Below are positions 23,666-35,458 of a stretch of DNA of 64,000 nt, piece after piece. Numbering within the stretch: the first letter of the stretch is position 1; the number at the start of each line of letters is the position of its first letter. The position numbers and the translations under genes are program-made. The notes under the pieces are model-generated. The model was not told where the DNA came from. It did not search any database and saw nothing but the letters and a program-made list of their open reading frames with translations. This stretch comes from Geosiphon pyriformis (taxonomy: Eukaryota > Glomeromycota > Glomeromycetes > Archaeosporales > Geosiphonaceae): contig JAAOMT010000197.1 in NCBI GenBank assembly GCA_016748015.1, positions 272,939 through 336,938 of the forward strand, read 5' to 3'.

Positions 23666-26600
23666 CTATGAATCTATCAGAACAGAAACCATACTATCTA
23701 TACCAGAAAAAAAACAGCAATGTTTACAAAAACCAAAACAAATACCAAGTGCCTTAGCAATTTCAAGCAATCTAATCACCCCAGCTGAAAACATACATAA
23801 CAAACCACAAGTCACTAAATACACAGAACCATCAAGTGAAATCAAACTGTTCTTTTCTATTAAAGCTTTATATTTAGCTCTAACCAATCAAATGTCCATG
23901 TGGTAAGCAGCACCTAATTTCCAAACAAAATCAACAATAAACTTTCCTACAGTCTTAGCATCACTTGGAAAGGACATAGCTTTCTGAATCTAATCTTTGA
24001 ACAAAAAGTCTTTGTTCATGATAGTATACAATATATCATCAGTCATACACAAAGAAAGCACCTGTGAGATGTAAGATAAAAGTAAACCCAAACCAGACAC
24101 ACAATGCTACTTGGCCAGATAAAATGCAAAAATACTCTTATGGGCATCAGAGTCAAATATACAAACAAAAAAGTAATTGGAACTTTCTACATCACTACAA
24201 TACAGACACAAAACACTCGGGTAAACCTTACTATACAAATGTTTTCATATAGCAACCAGTAAATAGTAGTAGAGGGCCTTTAAAAAATAAGAGCACAAAC
24301 TAGCTGTAAATTTACTGGTAAAGCCAGTCACTATATGGGAGTCAGGGTGTTATACTGAAGCAATATAAGACCAATCCATATTACCACATAAACTGTTATC
24401 AATAATATTGAGACCAAGACCAACCTCCCAATAAGCACAATTAACAGATCTAAAAATCTCATAAGCAAAATGACAAATGTTCTCAGACATTACCACCTTA
24501 CCAGTCTTGATAAATCTCTCTTTAACCAATACAGGAAGTACCAAAGTAGAACTTGCAGCCAGACTGGCTAATTTGTCAGCACGTTCATTACCTATAACAC
24601 CCAAATGTTCTTTAACCTTGTGCCAAGAAACATCAAGCTGCTTTTTTTTAATTAAATTAAAAATGCCATGCTGCTCTATTTAGCAGTGGTTGCAGAAGTC
24701 CAGAGACATTAGAGCTAATTCAGCCACACAAGCATTCAGGGCAGCCTGACTGTCTGAATAAACCACTACTAAACTGTTAGGAAGAACACACTCCAAAGCC
24801 AAAGCAATTGCTTGCAATTCCACTATAGTCGAAGACACCAATCCACTAACCTTAGTACTAATATCCAGATTCAGATTAGGGAAATAAGCAGCAACACCAC
24901 ATTTTATCTTACATAAACTTAAATCCCTTAATGATCCATCTGTGTAAACACTAATAACCTTCACATCTGCAGAAAAGAGACACTGACCCAATCTAGAGAC
25001 CTTACTTGAACTGCAAACATCCATAGTCTGTAAACTTTCAATGTGCAAATCATCAAAAAAAGAAAAATGAACCAAAAAATCACAAGCCAAAGTGAACCAA
25101 TGAGGAACAGGGCCCCTTGGATCAAGTCTCTTCCAATGTCGAAAGCTCTTTCAATCAAAAACCAAACCTTTTTTGATATACAACTGTTCAGCAAAAACAA
25201 CCCCAAACCTTTTAAGAGAAGAAGAAACATCATAAAACAAAGAAGCTCTCAGGACTGTAGACATTGGTATTCCATCAGACAAGTGGAACACAAAAACAGA
25301 GAAATTGTCAAGAGACATGTCATAGTCCAAAAAAATTCTAACAATACTTGCCAAAAAGTTATTAACTGAACTGACACACAACTTAACCAGACAACATAGA
25401 GAGTGAATAGGCAACCAACCCAGAACCTGAAGATCCAGAGACCTATGATTAAACAAATAACCAAAAACACCACCAGCATTTGAAAAACACAACACAGAAG
25501 CCACTTTGTACTCAGTCTACAACTGCTCAAAAGATTTCAAGTTATACAAATATGGATGGTGAAGAGCCTCATTGAAAAAGTCTCTTGGAAGTCCAGCCTT
25601 AAGTCTCAACCCCCTCCTAATCAACATATTCCATCTTGTACACACATTCCTAGAAATGAAGCTGAACTAAGTTCTATAACTAACAATGGATTGCAATACA
25701 GCAGATATTAGATAAAGAAACTGCTTGTCCAAAATAGCCTTCTTTAGAACCAAATTGACAAAAAACCTAATATCCACATACGTTTTAGCCAAACTGGATT
25801 TGGACAAACCCTCAGATGATAAATAAATGCCAAAGTACCAATGAGACTTCTTCTTACAAGCTACTGAAATCAGCAAATTATTAATTGATAATAACACATT
25901 ACCAACTTTTTGATTGATAGGAATAACCACAGTTTTCTTATTATTGATCGAAATATTATTCACCATAAAAAATTCACTTGCTATATCTAAAATATACTGA
26001 GTAGCAGTCTAACTGCTACTCACCCAAATAGTGTCATCAACAAATGCACCAGCAGCTAGAAATGAAGTCAAACTGTCTTGGTTTTCCACTCTACCTGTCT
26101 TAACAACAAATTTAGTATCAATTTGATATTCACACAAACTTTTTTGCCTCTTGACCTCATACAAAAGGGGATCATAAAAGATTTTTCACAGCAAAGGAGA
26201 GAAAATCTCACTTTGGTCAAGACTATCATGTACTCAGTATTCATTAGTCAGACCAAAATTGATCATAACCTGATTAACATGGTCATTGTGAATAGAACCA
26301 AAAAAATTAATAAAACATCATAGACTTTAAGCATATTTTGTAGCACCAGCCAAAGTTCATGATTCTTCTCCAAAGCATCTTCAACAACCAAACCAATGGC
26401 AAAAATAGAAGACTGAGTAGTAGTGCTCTTAAGCACAAAAAAATTGTCCCTATAAAGAACATCAAATAGACCGCATGCTAACGAAATCCTGTTAGACAAC
26501 AATTTAAAAAGAATTTTACAAGCAGTCTCAATTAAAGCAATTGGTTTAGTATTTGTTAAAACACTTTTTCACTCATAGGGCTTAGGAATTATTGACACTC

Positions 26601-28113
26601 AAACTTCCTTCTAACAATGGGGAACTGACTCACACACCAAACAAATGTTCAAAAAATCCAGAAGCCAACTTAGCATAGATTCATCACAATGTTTCCAAAG
26701 CTCATTTGAAATGCCAAACAAGCCAGCAGCTTTACCATTCAGTAAATTCTTAATCACATGCATCAAGTCATTCAAACTGATAGCATTCATTACACCAGAA
26801 AAAGCATTATCATTGACATAATCCAATGACAGGTATTGATACTGCCACAAATCAGAAACACTCCTCAGCACAGCCCTCTTCCTTATCCAGTCCTCTATTA
26901 TACCATCTATCTTATTTTTAACTTCTATTGAATCCAAAATCACATTATCATTAAAAACTAAATGGTTTAACACCACTTTGTGGAATAGACATTCTAAAAC
27001 ACTACAGATTGTGTGGTCTTTGTTAACCACAAAATTCTCCATTTTTTTTTCAATAGCTGATTTAATGCCTGACTCCTTGGCTTACAAAGACTCAGCAAGC
27101 TTAGAGACATGATAAGACCTCCTCACACCATAAAGAGCAGAATAAACATGATCCAAACTTGCATCAAAGCTTATAAGATCCTAAACAACAGAAGTTTTGT
27201 TACTATTCAGAGAAACCCAGTGTTTTAAAAGAGACTCAAACTGGCTGGAGTTCATCTTATGAGAAGCCTTGACAATTTTCAAAACTAAAATCTCTAAGTT
27301 ATATAACTTGGAAGACTCTTTGGTAAACACTCCATTATAACTCTTAAACCATTTCTTTTTGAAAGCTCTATTAGCCAAAAAAATTATTATTTTGCAAACA
27401 ATGTCCCACATAGCATCCAGATTAGAGAACCTCCTGGCTGATCCAAACTCATCCAAAAACATGGCAGTATTGACTGCAGTAGCATCCTTAAATTTGCTTC
27501 ATTTTACTTCATTCACATTTTTGACATCAAATTTTCAACAATCCTTATTTGCTTGCTTGTATAGTAAACTCAACTGGATATTAAGCAAACCTCTCAAACC
27601 CATGGAAGTGGAAACAGCTTTGTGATCAGTATCAAAATAGTCTTTAACACCAGCCACACTACCATCTATTATAGCATTGACCAAACTTGAAGAAATGAGA
27701 ATGTAATTAAGAACTTTAGCGACACCATGAAAATTGGTCCATATAGGCATTTTTGCAAACAAACTTCTCTTTAGAAAATCAACTAAACCTAAATCAAAGC
27801 ATTTCTTGAAGCTAGCACACTTTTGGGCATTATCTTTATTGAAATCACCACCCAAAATCACGAAAAAAGATTTATTCACAGCTTTTGCAATCAAAAAGTT
27901 GATGTTACCAGCCTGAGAAAACTGAACCACTGAAGAGGCACCAGTGTAAAGCCCCAAAATTGACACTGAAAGTTTATTTTTGAAAAGCAATTTGATAGAC
28001 AGGAGCTGACCAGGCACTTCTAAAATTTTGTATATATGCCTTGCCAAAAAAGAGTTTATGACAACCACAACACCAGCACCCAGATAACCAGATTCTAAAC
28101 CAGAAGTAAACAT
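23666..28113 (-). pseudogene. LINE copy 2 ORF2, main part (endonuclease remainder, reverse transcriptase, RNase H, C-terminal domain)
   Basis: From 28113 downward: the rest of the APE endonuclease (ILGGDFNKDN and FDTDHKAVS, catalytic residues present), a linker with stops at the Trp positions near 27500-27540, and the reverse transcriptase (about 27040-25670) with intact GAFVDDTIWVSS near 26030. The RNase H domain (about 25000-24560) keeps Asp in SVYTDGSLRDL, Glu in TIVELQAIALALE, Asp in VVYSDSQAAL and Asp in GNERADKLA. The C-terminal tail ends at 23666. Several in-frame stops separate the open pieces (27042-26611, 26502-26263, 25966-25667, 25504-25151, 25090-24680 and others), so the protein is not made whole. 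Confidence 0.85.
28110..28113. repeat. Left 4-bp target site duplication (ACAT) of the gypsy element
   Basis: ACAT directly precedes the 5' LTR and recurs at 38306-38309 directly after the 3' LTR. Removing one copy together with the element restores the LINE endonuclease codons for VWMFTSG on the minus strand. Confidence 0.9.
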
Positions 28114-28917
28114 TGTTACTTATAGAAATATAGGAAATATATATTAGCATAGTTATTAGCCAATCAGAAGTAGACATAGTAAAATATGGAATTCCAGGAT
28201 TCCTCTCAGGAATTGCAGGATTCCTCTTAAAGGAATTGCAGGATTCCAGGAATTCCAGGATTCTTGTTGTGAAAAATTGAGGAATTAAGGAATCTCAATT
28301 ATGTATATATAGCAGTAGGATTAGAAGCTGAAAAGACAGACCTCACAGTTTAGATTTAATCTAAGCAACTCTCCAAATTACAAACATCTAATAAATAACT
28401 ATTTGTTATCTCAAATCTATTTCCACTATCAACACTTCATATTGATAGTAATCAATACTTAACCACACTGGAACAATAGCTCTTGATCACAGCTATTGAC
28501 GGAATACTAACTTGCAAATTGTCTTGGCTTATTTCTTTTCTTTTTTTATATTTTATTTTCTTTATTTTCTTTGATTTTGTTATTGTGCACTAACCAATTG
28601 ATTAAAAGCACTGATTACTAACATCAAGGATTGCCTGGTAAAAAACTTTTGCGAGTGGGTAGGACACGTACAGAAGATACAGATTACTTACCAGAGGATT
28701 GCTGGTCACCAAGCCAAAAAAAGAATTGACAGACTTGCGAGTCTGGGAAGCTACGGATAAAACAACTATTGAATCTCTGTCTATTATATAAAGAACTCAT
28801 TTGGAAAACCTTCAGATATCAACTACTTAAAAATATTATCAACAACATGAGCAGCTTTTAAGCACCAAGTTACAGAATTGTTATTTGACCTGAGATCCCA
28901 AATAATCAACTGTAATA
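28114..28917 (+). repeat. 5' LTR of the gypsy element
   Basis: About 804 bp, starting TGTTACTTATAGAAATATAG and ending AATAATCAACTGTAATA. U3 holds a palindromic GGAATTCCAGGATTCC repeat array (28188-28266) upstream of the TATA region. The start and the 3' LTR end (TGTTAC...GTAACA) form short inverted termini. Confidence 0.93.
28300..28316 (+). promoter_or_regulatory. TATA-like element of the 5' LTR promoter
   Basis: TATGTATATATAGCAG follows the repeat array and is the best conserved stretch among all LTR copies here (the 3' LTR has it near 37690, the solo LTRs in equivalent places). It probably marks the U3/R promoter. This is inferred from position and conservation. Confidence 0.6.
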
Positions 28918-28919
28918 TT

Positions 28920-28936
28920 TGGTGCTCCCTGTGAGG
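28920..28936 (+). promoter_or_regulatory. Putative tRNA primer-binding site
   Basis: TGGTGCTCCCTGTGAGG starts 2 nt after the 5' LTR. TGG pairs with the tRNA CCA end, and the next bases would pair with an acceptor stem ending AGGGAGC-A plus part of a T stem. The primer tRNA is not identified. Confidence 0.55.
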
Positions 28937-28979
28937 TATAATCCTACAGAGAACCAGCACCAACAAACACCATCCAAAA

Positions 28980-30770
28980 GTGGCAGAATCAGAAAATATA
29001 GGAGCAAACCATTTAGGATTTGTGAAATCCTTATTTTAACACTATTGTCAACACTTGGGATTAAACCACAATCATATATCTACCGAATCAGTTTTTAATT
29101 TCTACATCAATGAAAAGATTTCCTTTTTGTTAGAAACACCAGTAAATACTGAATCAGCAAGGGAAACTTTCTACAGAGAATTAATTCAAAACACCAACCT
29201 ACCAATAAATCATAATTTTGCATCCATTATCATTAAGATCAACAAAGAAATTAAACAGCACACCCAACAAAGATATCCAATTACATATGCTAGTAAAGGC
29301 AAAGAAAAACTACAAACACTAGCAATAACTCTCAGAAAGATACAACTACCTACTTGAAAGAAGACAAAAGTTGAATCACCAACCAATCTATCTTATCACT
29401 ATACACCCGGAAGTGCCATCAACATTTTATCAACAGGTGCGTCCACATCAAATATGACATCAGCATTTGGATGATTCCCATTCCAAAGTAAACAAAGAAA
29501 AACAGAATTATTAAGACCATACAGCAAATACTTCGAAAAATTTAAATCATGATCACCAATGCCATCAGAAATTTGATCACCACTGCTTCAACCAGACTTT
29601 GGAACTGCTACCCTATGGGAACTGTCTGAAGAAAAAGAGAAAAAAGAATCGGAAGATCAAGAATTTACTTACCAGAACCCAATTACTGAAAACCTGGAAG
29701 TTGAAACACCAAATCTTCAAACCCAGCAAAATTTAAATTTAGAAAACCCGGAAATTAAAACTCCAAATATTCAACCACTGCCAAATCAGAACAATCAGAA
29801 CTCCAATCTAATTAATCAACCAAACTTACCTCCTGTTATCGTCATTAACCCATTACCAGTTGAACCAATTGGCCAGCCACCACAACAACCACACCAGCAG
29901 ATTCAACAGCCACTAGTACCACTTCAACAATCACCACAACCCAACTTAGATCCAATGGCATACGCACCAATAGCCAAACTCAAGAAATTCACTGGCGAAA
30001 AGAATAACCCTCAAGCCTGAATTAATGACATTACCAAAGCAATCACCACCAATAACTGGGATGACATTAGAACCATACAAGTCATTCTCTATTTTCTCAA
30101 AGACACGGCAGACTCTTGGTATTACAGTCTAGCCCAGAAACCTCAAAACTTTAATGCCTTCAAATTAGAATTTTTGAGGTATTTTAGTGATAACAACAGC
30201 ATCAACTGCTTGGCAAGTACTTTTACTACCATTAAACAAGAAGACACAAAAGCAGTCACCACTTACTTGAGATGCTTCTATAGAAATCTGCGCCAAATTC
30301 AGACAATCCAAGCTGACTACTTTACAATGCCACAAATCTTGAACCAATTCATCTGAGAATTGCACAGTAGCATCCTCCAGCGAGTACGTTTAATGTATCC
30401 AGTTAATCTCTCAACTGCCATAACTCATGCCAGAGATTTTGAAGCTGCCAAATTAGAAGCTAACCATGCCCAAGCTGTGAATTTAGTAATGAATGGATCA
30501 TCTGATCTGGATTCCAAGCTAAAACAATTCAGTAACAACATCAATCAGAAATTAGAGGGCTACTTAGCTGACAATCGGGCAATTTATCAGCCACTCCAAT
30601 GATGTAATGATTTAGGAAATGCAAATTATTCTCAGAATCAATCATGTCCAGGATCGTCCACTAATCAGTCACGACAGCCAGAAACGCGTGTCTGCTACAA
30701 CTGTAGTAAACAAGGGCATATTAAGACAAACTGCCATACTTATAGCAACTCATGATTGGGAAATCATCAT
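28980..30770 (+). pseudogene. gypsy gag (capsid/nucleocapsid), inactivated
   Basis: Structural protein that packages element RNA. A Pro/Gln-rich middle (about 29700-29950) leads into the capsid-like domain from AKLKKFTGEKNNPQA through WYYSLAQKPQNFNAFKLEF to LNQFI (about 29970-30356), then the C-terminal capsid part HSSILQRVRLMYP and a coiled stretch LDSKLKQFSNNINQKLEGY. The nucleocapsid knuckle is CYNCSKQGHIKTNC (C-x2-C-x4-H-x4-C, about 30690-30735). TGA replaces a Trp codon after NNPQA and other sense codons near 30355 and 30600. Open pieces are 29055-29357, 30174-30356 and 30360-30602. Confidence 0.8.
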
Positions 30771-31019
30771 TAAAAACCTGATCGCCAGTTTCAAACTCTG
30801 AATTACCAATCCAATCAAGAGCAATATCAAAACGCTTATCTGCCTATGATGCAGCAACCAATTTATTAGCCAACAATATATCAACTGCCAATTTATCAGC
30901 CACAGCCACCAACAATTTATCAACCGCAGTCACAAGTTATTTATCAGCTGCAGTCTCAAGTAATTTATCAATCCCAACAAGTTCAAACGCTGCACCAAAA
31001 CTTAGCTACAATGATGTCA

Positions 31020-31760
31020 GGAAACCCAAGATCCAGAATCACCCAAAACTGAAGATCAGCAATAGTTGTTTATCAACCGATTCCCAGTTCATCAGGCCAA
31101 CAATCAGAATCTTGCCAGTGGAATTCAGGTATCGGTTCCACCCAAAACCCAAATTCCCAGAACTATTTAAGTCTCCTGGTTACCCCAGAAGACATCACCT
31201 CCAACAACTCAGAACTCAATCAACAACCAACAATACTTATCAATAATATCTCACCAGCAATCATCACCAACAATAAGTCTTTAGCAGCCATTTTTCTGTT
31301 TAAACTCAAGGAAGTTATGTCAGTCCTCTTATTCAGTGGAGCAGTTCTGGAAGAAAAACTCATCACTGCTATGTACACTGATGTGAAAGTTGATGGCCAC
31401 TCCATCAAGTTAATTCTTAACAGTGGTTCAGCAGGCAGCATCATCACATGACAACTCATGGATCAATTAAGTCACTGAGTTAATTGAGCTGCCAGTGCTA
31501 GAATCATCACTGCCGATGGTGCCACAAAAATGCCTATTAGTGAAATCAATGACTTCTCAATTGAAGTTAATGGCATCATTACTCCCATTAAAGTCTTGAT
31601 GATGAAAGCAACCCAATACCAAGCACTAATGGGCAATGATTGGTTGTCTAAAAACAATGCCGTTCTCGACTGGACCATACAAGAGCTCCAGCTCAGCCAA
31701 AATGGCCAACACATGTAAGTACTGGCAACGTGTGGCCATTTCAAACCTAACAATGTCACG
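31020..31760 (+). pseudogene. gypsy aspartic protease domain, inactivated
   Basis: The retropepsin motif reads LILNSGSAGSIIT at about 31405-31450, where the family has DSG: the catalytic Asp codon has changed to Asn (G to A). TGA codons follow where family members have Arg codons. The flap-to-C-terminal part ITPIKVLMMKATQYQALMGN and DWLSKNNAVLDW lies in the open piece 31530-31718. In the family the enzyme processes Gag-Pol; this copy cannot. Confidence 0.75.
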
Positions 31761-32099
31761 ACATTAGCGCCACTTATCAATCTTGAGAAGGAAAAACTAA
31801 AGCCTACTTGGGAGGCATACCAAGTATTGTGGGCCGACGTCAACCACAATGAACTGCTGCCAATACTCATCTGGGATGACAATAACAATGGAAAGGAGAA
31901 ACACGGAAAAGAACCTACCTGTGGAACCACTATCAACACTTGAACTGATGACAAAGACCACCACAAGCTACCACTAATACTATTATGGAACAACAATCCC
32001 AAGGGAAAGCAAAGAGAGGAACTTACCTGAGAAATGGATGACCTGATCTGGACCAACAACAATGAAAGGGAACCAACACTAAGCTGAGAATGGGAAGAA

Positions 32100-32930
32100 A
32101 GCAACAAAAGAAAAAAAAAAACAAAAGAAGAAGAGCCACTGCCAACAAACCCATATACCTCTTATCAACACACAACACCACAACAATTTATCTATTGCCA
32201 ACCCAAATTAGTGTGCATCAATTGCAGCAAGAAATTGTCGTCAATGGGTGCATGCTGTGGTGATGACAAAAAATATCAGATGGCAACCAAGTTCTATTGC
32301 TGCACATGCCTCGTCAAACATTTTGGAAGACCAAAACAAGTGGAAAAATGGGATAATACATCATGTTTAGCCTGTGGAAAAACTCTCCTTGATGAAGGAA
32401 TGTGAAATAACATTCCTGGGAAAGGAGGAACATGCAACATTTTCTGCCAATACACGATCCTCATCAGTGACTGGGTCGAGAAAAAAATACCAATAGAAGC
32501 TGCCTAAAGAAGAGCTGTATAGCAATTGGACAGTTGTCCACATGACGACAATGAATTATGGCGAATGGCAATCACCAAAATTGAAGGCGTGTCGCCAAAA
32601 GAAATCAGGACAATTAAAAACAACCCACCAGAATCCATTGAGCTTGACTGGGATGCAAAGCCAGTCATAAATTTCCTGAAACCAAAATAGTTCCATGAAC
32701 ATTACCAAAACTTGGCACCCACTAGAAAGGAGCAAGAACAACAGCTAGCACAGTTGAATACAAGACTGTGTCGCCATTGTTTAATTCTCAGTAACTTTGA
32801 ATATTGTGACAATTGTAATCTTATTTACAATCTACCACCATGTATGATCTACACGATTTCCAAAAAGGAAGAACCAATCAGCAGCTGCGCATTGGACTTA
32901 GAATCAATTTTCAATCCTGATTCAAACTCT
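32100..32930 (+). pseudogene. Cys-rich, probably zinc-binding region between protease and dUTPase
   Basis: The first block (32211-32405) has CINCSKKL, ACCGDD, FYCCTCLVKHFG and SCLACGKTL: at least four CxxC-like pairs, able to bind two zinc ions. A second block at about 32760-32850 reads LCRHCLILSNFEYCDNCNLIY, again two CxxC pairs. Between them is a charged helical stretch with stops near 32403, 32504 and 32688. The open piece 32712-33455 continues into the dUTPase. Such a region is not part of canonical gypsy pol. Its function is unknown; binding of RNA or host protein is only a guess. Confidence 0.65.
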
Positions 32931-33079
32931 GACAAAGATGACGACGAAAACACTGGTTTCAGCTCTGTTCAAAATGGCATTAACAACAACAATGATTCCA
33001 ACTCAGATTTAAACTCCAATTTAAGCTACAAACAATATATTGTGCTCCCTGACCTCATCAAGAAGCAGGAACTTAAATG

Positions 33080-33808
33080 GTTCAGTGATAACAATGAAGG
33101 TATTATGCCAGAATACATGCATAATACGAATGCCGAATTTGATCTAAGATACCCCAGAAAAGAGACCATCAAATTGGAACCACATTCATGTACTTATATT
33201 GATCTGAAAGTAGCATTAGAAATCCCAGCAATAACAATGGTTCAACTAGCAGCTAGGAGTAGTTTAGTGAAAAGAGGGATTAATATAAGAGGAGGAATAA
33301 TTGATGCAGGATATGTAGGAAATATTATTGTTATGCTACAAAACGACTCTGAAAAGGCCTATATCATAGAGCCAAATAAAAAGATAGCACAGGCAATATT
33401 CCTGTCTCTGGTGAAAATAGTGCAGTTAGTATCAGTGGGAAATAGGGAGGGATAACAGCAAGAGGGATATAGGGATTTGGATCAACGGGTAGAATAGATG
33501 TACCAGTCAATATAGCAGAAGAAGAAATTGTTAACCAAGGAGAAATTATCTCAACAGGTCAAGCAATTTCCATTTCACCATATGGCCAGTACATGGTAGA
33601 GATAAAACAGGAAGTAAAAAAACAGAATCAGATTTTTGAAGCAAAACCAACCCTTTGTGAATCAGGAGAAATTGGACTTATCAATTTCCATATACCAGTC
33701 AAAGATTACAACCACATCAAAATTCTCATCTATAATAACACAGGAAATGTTATAGTAATACCAGCCAGAATCACCATTGGATACTTAAGCACTAAAATAG
33801 AAGATTAA
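33080..33808 (+). pseudogene. dUTPase-like domain in gypsy pol, frame-disrupted
   Basis: dUTPases convert dUTP to dUMP and keep uracil out of newly made DNA. Motifs in order: NTNAEFDLRYP (motif 1), ARSSLVKRG (motif 2), GGIIDAGYVGNIIVML (motif 3), KIAQAIFLSLV (motif 4), and GFGSTGRIDVP (motif 5, about 33475-33510), which lies in another frame from motifs 1-4 and follows a TAG. A downstream beta-rich segment (SGEIGLINFHIPV, ARITIGYLSTKIED) occupies 33593-33808. The motif 3 Asp (GGIIDAGY) is present. The tail after motif 5 may be part of a second, degenerate dUTPase-like fold or a linker to the reverse transcriptase. Confidence 0.8.
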
Positions 33809-33949
33809 TCACCAAGCACCATTCCAGACTTTCCACAGCTTTGTGGATATGTTGATATTACATCACAAACAATATATGGACAAAGTGAATGTTATTTACT
33901 CCAACCAGAGCAATTGGAACAAATGAACATGAGAAACTTAGACCCACTC

Positions 33950-35325
33950 CAACGTATGCAGCTCAAGATGTTGCTCAACAATTTCAACAACATTTTTGCC
34001 AGCAAAAACAAGTTTGGCCAAACCAACATCATTTAACACCAGATTAAAACTGGAGATGCAATGCCAATCAAACAAAGAGCATACAAAGTGCTACCAGCCA
34101 GTCATGAGATCATCTGTCAAGAAATCAATCAAATGCTTGACAATGAGCTAATTCAGCCATCAATGAATCCATGGTCATCACCAGTAGTACTTGTCCATAA
34201 AAAGAATGGAAAAATCTGATTTTGTGTAGACTACAGAAAACTCAATGGTATAACTCGTGGAGACAGCTATCTAACTCCAAGAATACAAAAATTGTTCGAC
34301 ACTTTCGGTGGAAACAAATAGTTCTCAACATTAGACTTAGACAGTAATTACTGGCAAGTAGTCATGGATCCAGCTGACAAGGAGAAGACAGCATTCACCA
34401 CTAGAGAAGAGAATTTCGAATTTGAGGTAATGTCTTTTAGCTTAACCAATGCCCCAGTCACTTTCCAATGACTAATAGAAATTGTTTATACTGGCTTATT
34501 GTGGAAATCAGTAGTTGTATACTTGGATAACACCAATGTATTCTTAAAAACATTTGATAATTATCTTCATCATCTTCAACAAGTGTTCGAAAGACTAAGA
34601 AGAGCAAGACTAAAGTTAAATGCAACAAAGTGCTTCTTCGGCAAGACAGAACTAAAATTCTTGAAACACATAGTCAGCAAAGATGACATCAAAACGGATT
34701 CAGAGAAAATAGAGATAGTAAAGAACTTTTCAGTACCAACCAATGTGACTGAATTGAAATCATTCTTGGGATTCGCAAGCTATTATCGACACTTTATAAA
34801 GAACTTTTCAAAAATAACTCAACCACTCAATAATTTGCAAACCAAGAATACAAAATATGAATAGACAGAAAGTCAACAAGAAGCTTTTGATATTTTGAAA
34901 AGAAAGCTCATTCAAGCTCCAGTACTGATCTACCCAGATTACAACAAACCATTTATCATTACCACCAATGTATCAAGCTAAGTATTGAGAGCAGTACTAT
35001 CTCAGAAGAGACCAGACGGCAGAGAACATCCAATAGCATATGCCAGCCAAGGTCTAACACCAGTCAAAAAAAACTATAGAACACCAGAACTAGAACATCT
35101 AGCAATTTATTGGGCAGTTATAAAGTAAAATGAATATTTGAGCCAAAAGTTTGATATATACACAAATTATAAAGGGTTAACATTACTTCAAAAGCAAGAA
35201 TTTGATGATGGCTGCCAATCCAGATGGAAAATGGCACTCTTATGATATACTTATACTATACACTATAAGAAAGGAAAAGACAATGGAAATGCTGATGGTT
35301 TGTCACAAATAAGACAAATCTAAGA
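33950..35325 (+). pseudogene. gypsy reverse transcriptase and RNase H, inactivated
   Basis: RT blocks: MPIKQRAYKVLPASHEII, LIQPSMNPWSSPVVLVHKKN, CVDYRKLNGIT, FSTLDLDSNYWQV, then the active-site box VVYLDNTNVF at about 34510-34540, where YLDD has become YLDN (G to A). FLGFASYYRHFIKNFS ends the thumb. RNase H follows (PVLIYPDYNKPFIITTNVSS, HPIAYASQGLTP, YTIHYKKGKDNGNADGLS), with the first catalytic Asp of the usual TDAS also changed to Asn. Trp codons are lost to TAG or TAA at GNK*FST, YE*TES and IK*NEY. Confidence 0.85.
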
Positions 35326-35458
35326 ACATTTCAAACTCAAAAATATAACAAAACCAGAACAATACCAACAAAAAATATAACAAAAGATAAACATACAAAA
35401 ATATTAACAACTTCAACATTATATAAATACTCAACAGTTCAAGGAGAATTTATCTCAA

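Noticed and set aside
31472-32107. 211-codon minus-strand ORF, Leu/Ser-rich and membrane-like
   Set aside because: It is the complement of the gypsy protease/spacer region, whose plus-strand family motifs are clear; its hydrophobicity comes from antisense codons.
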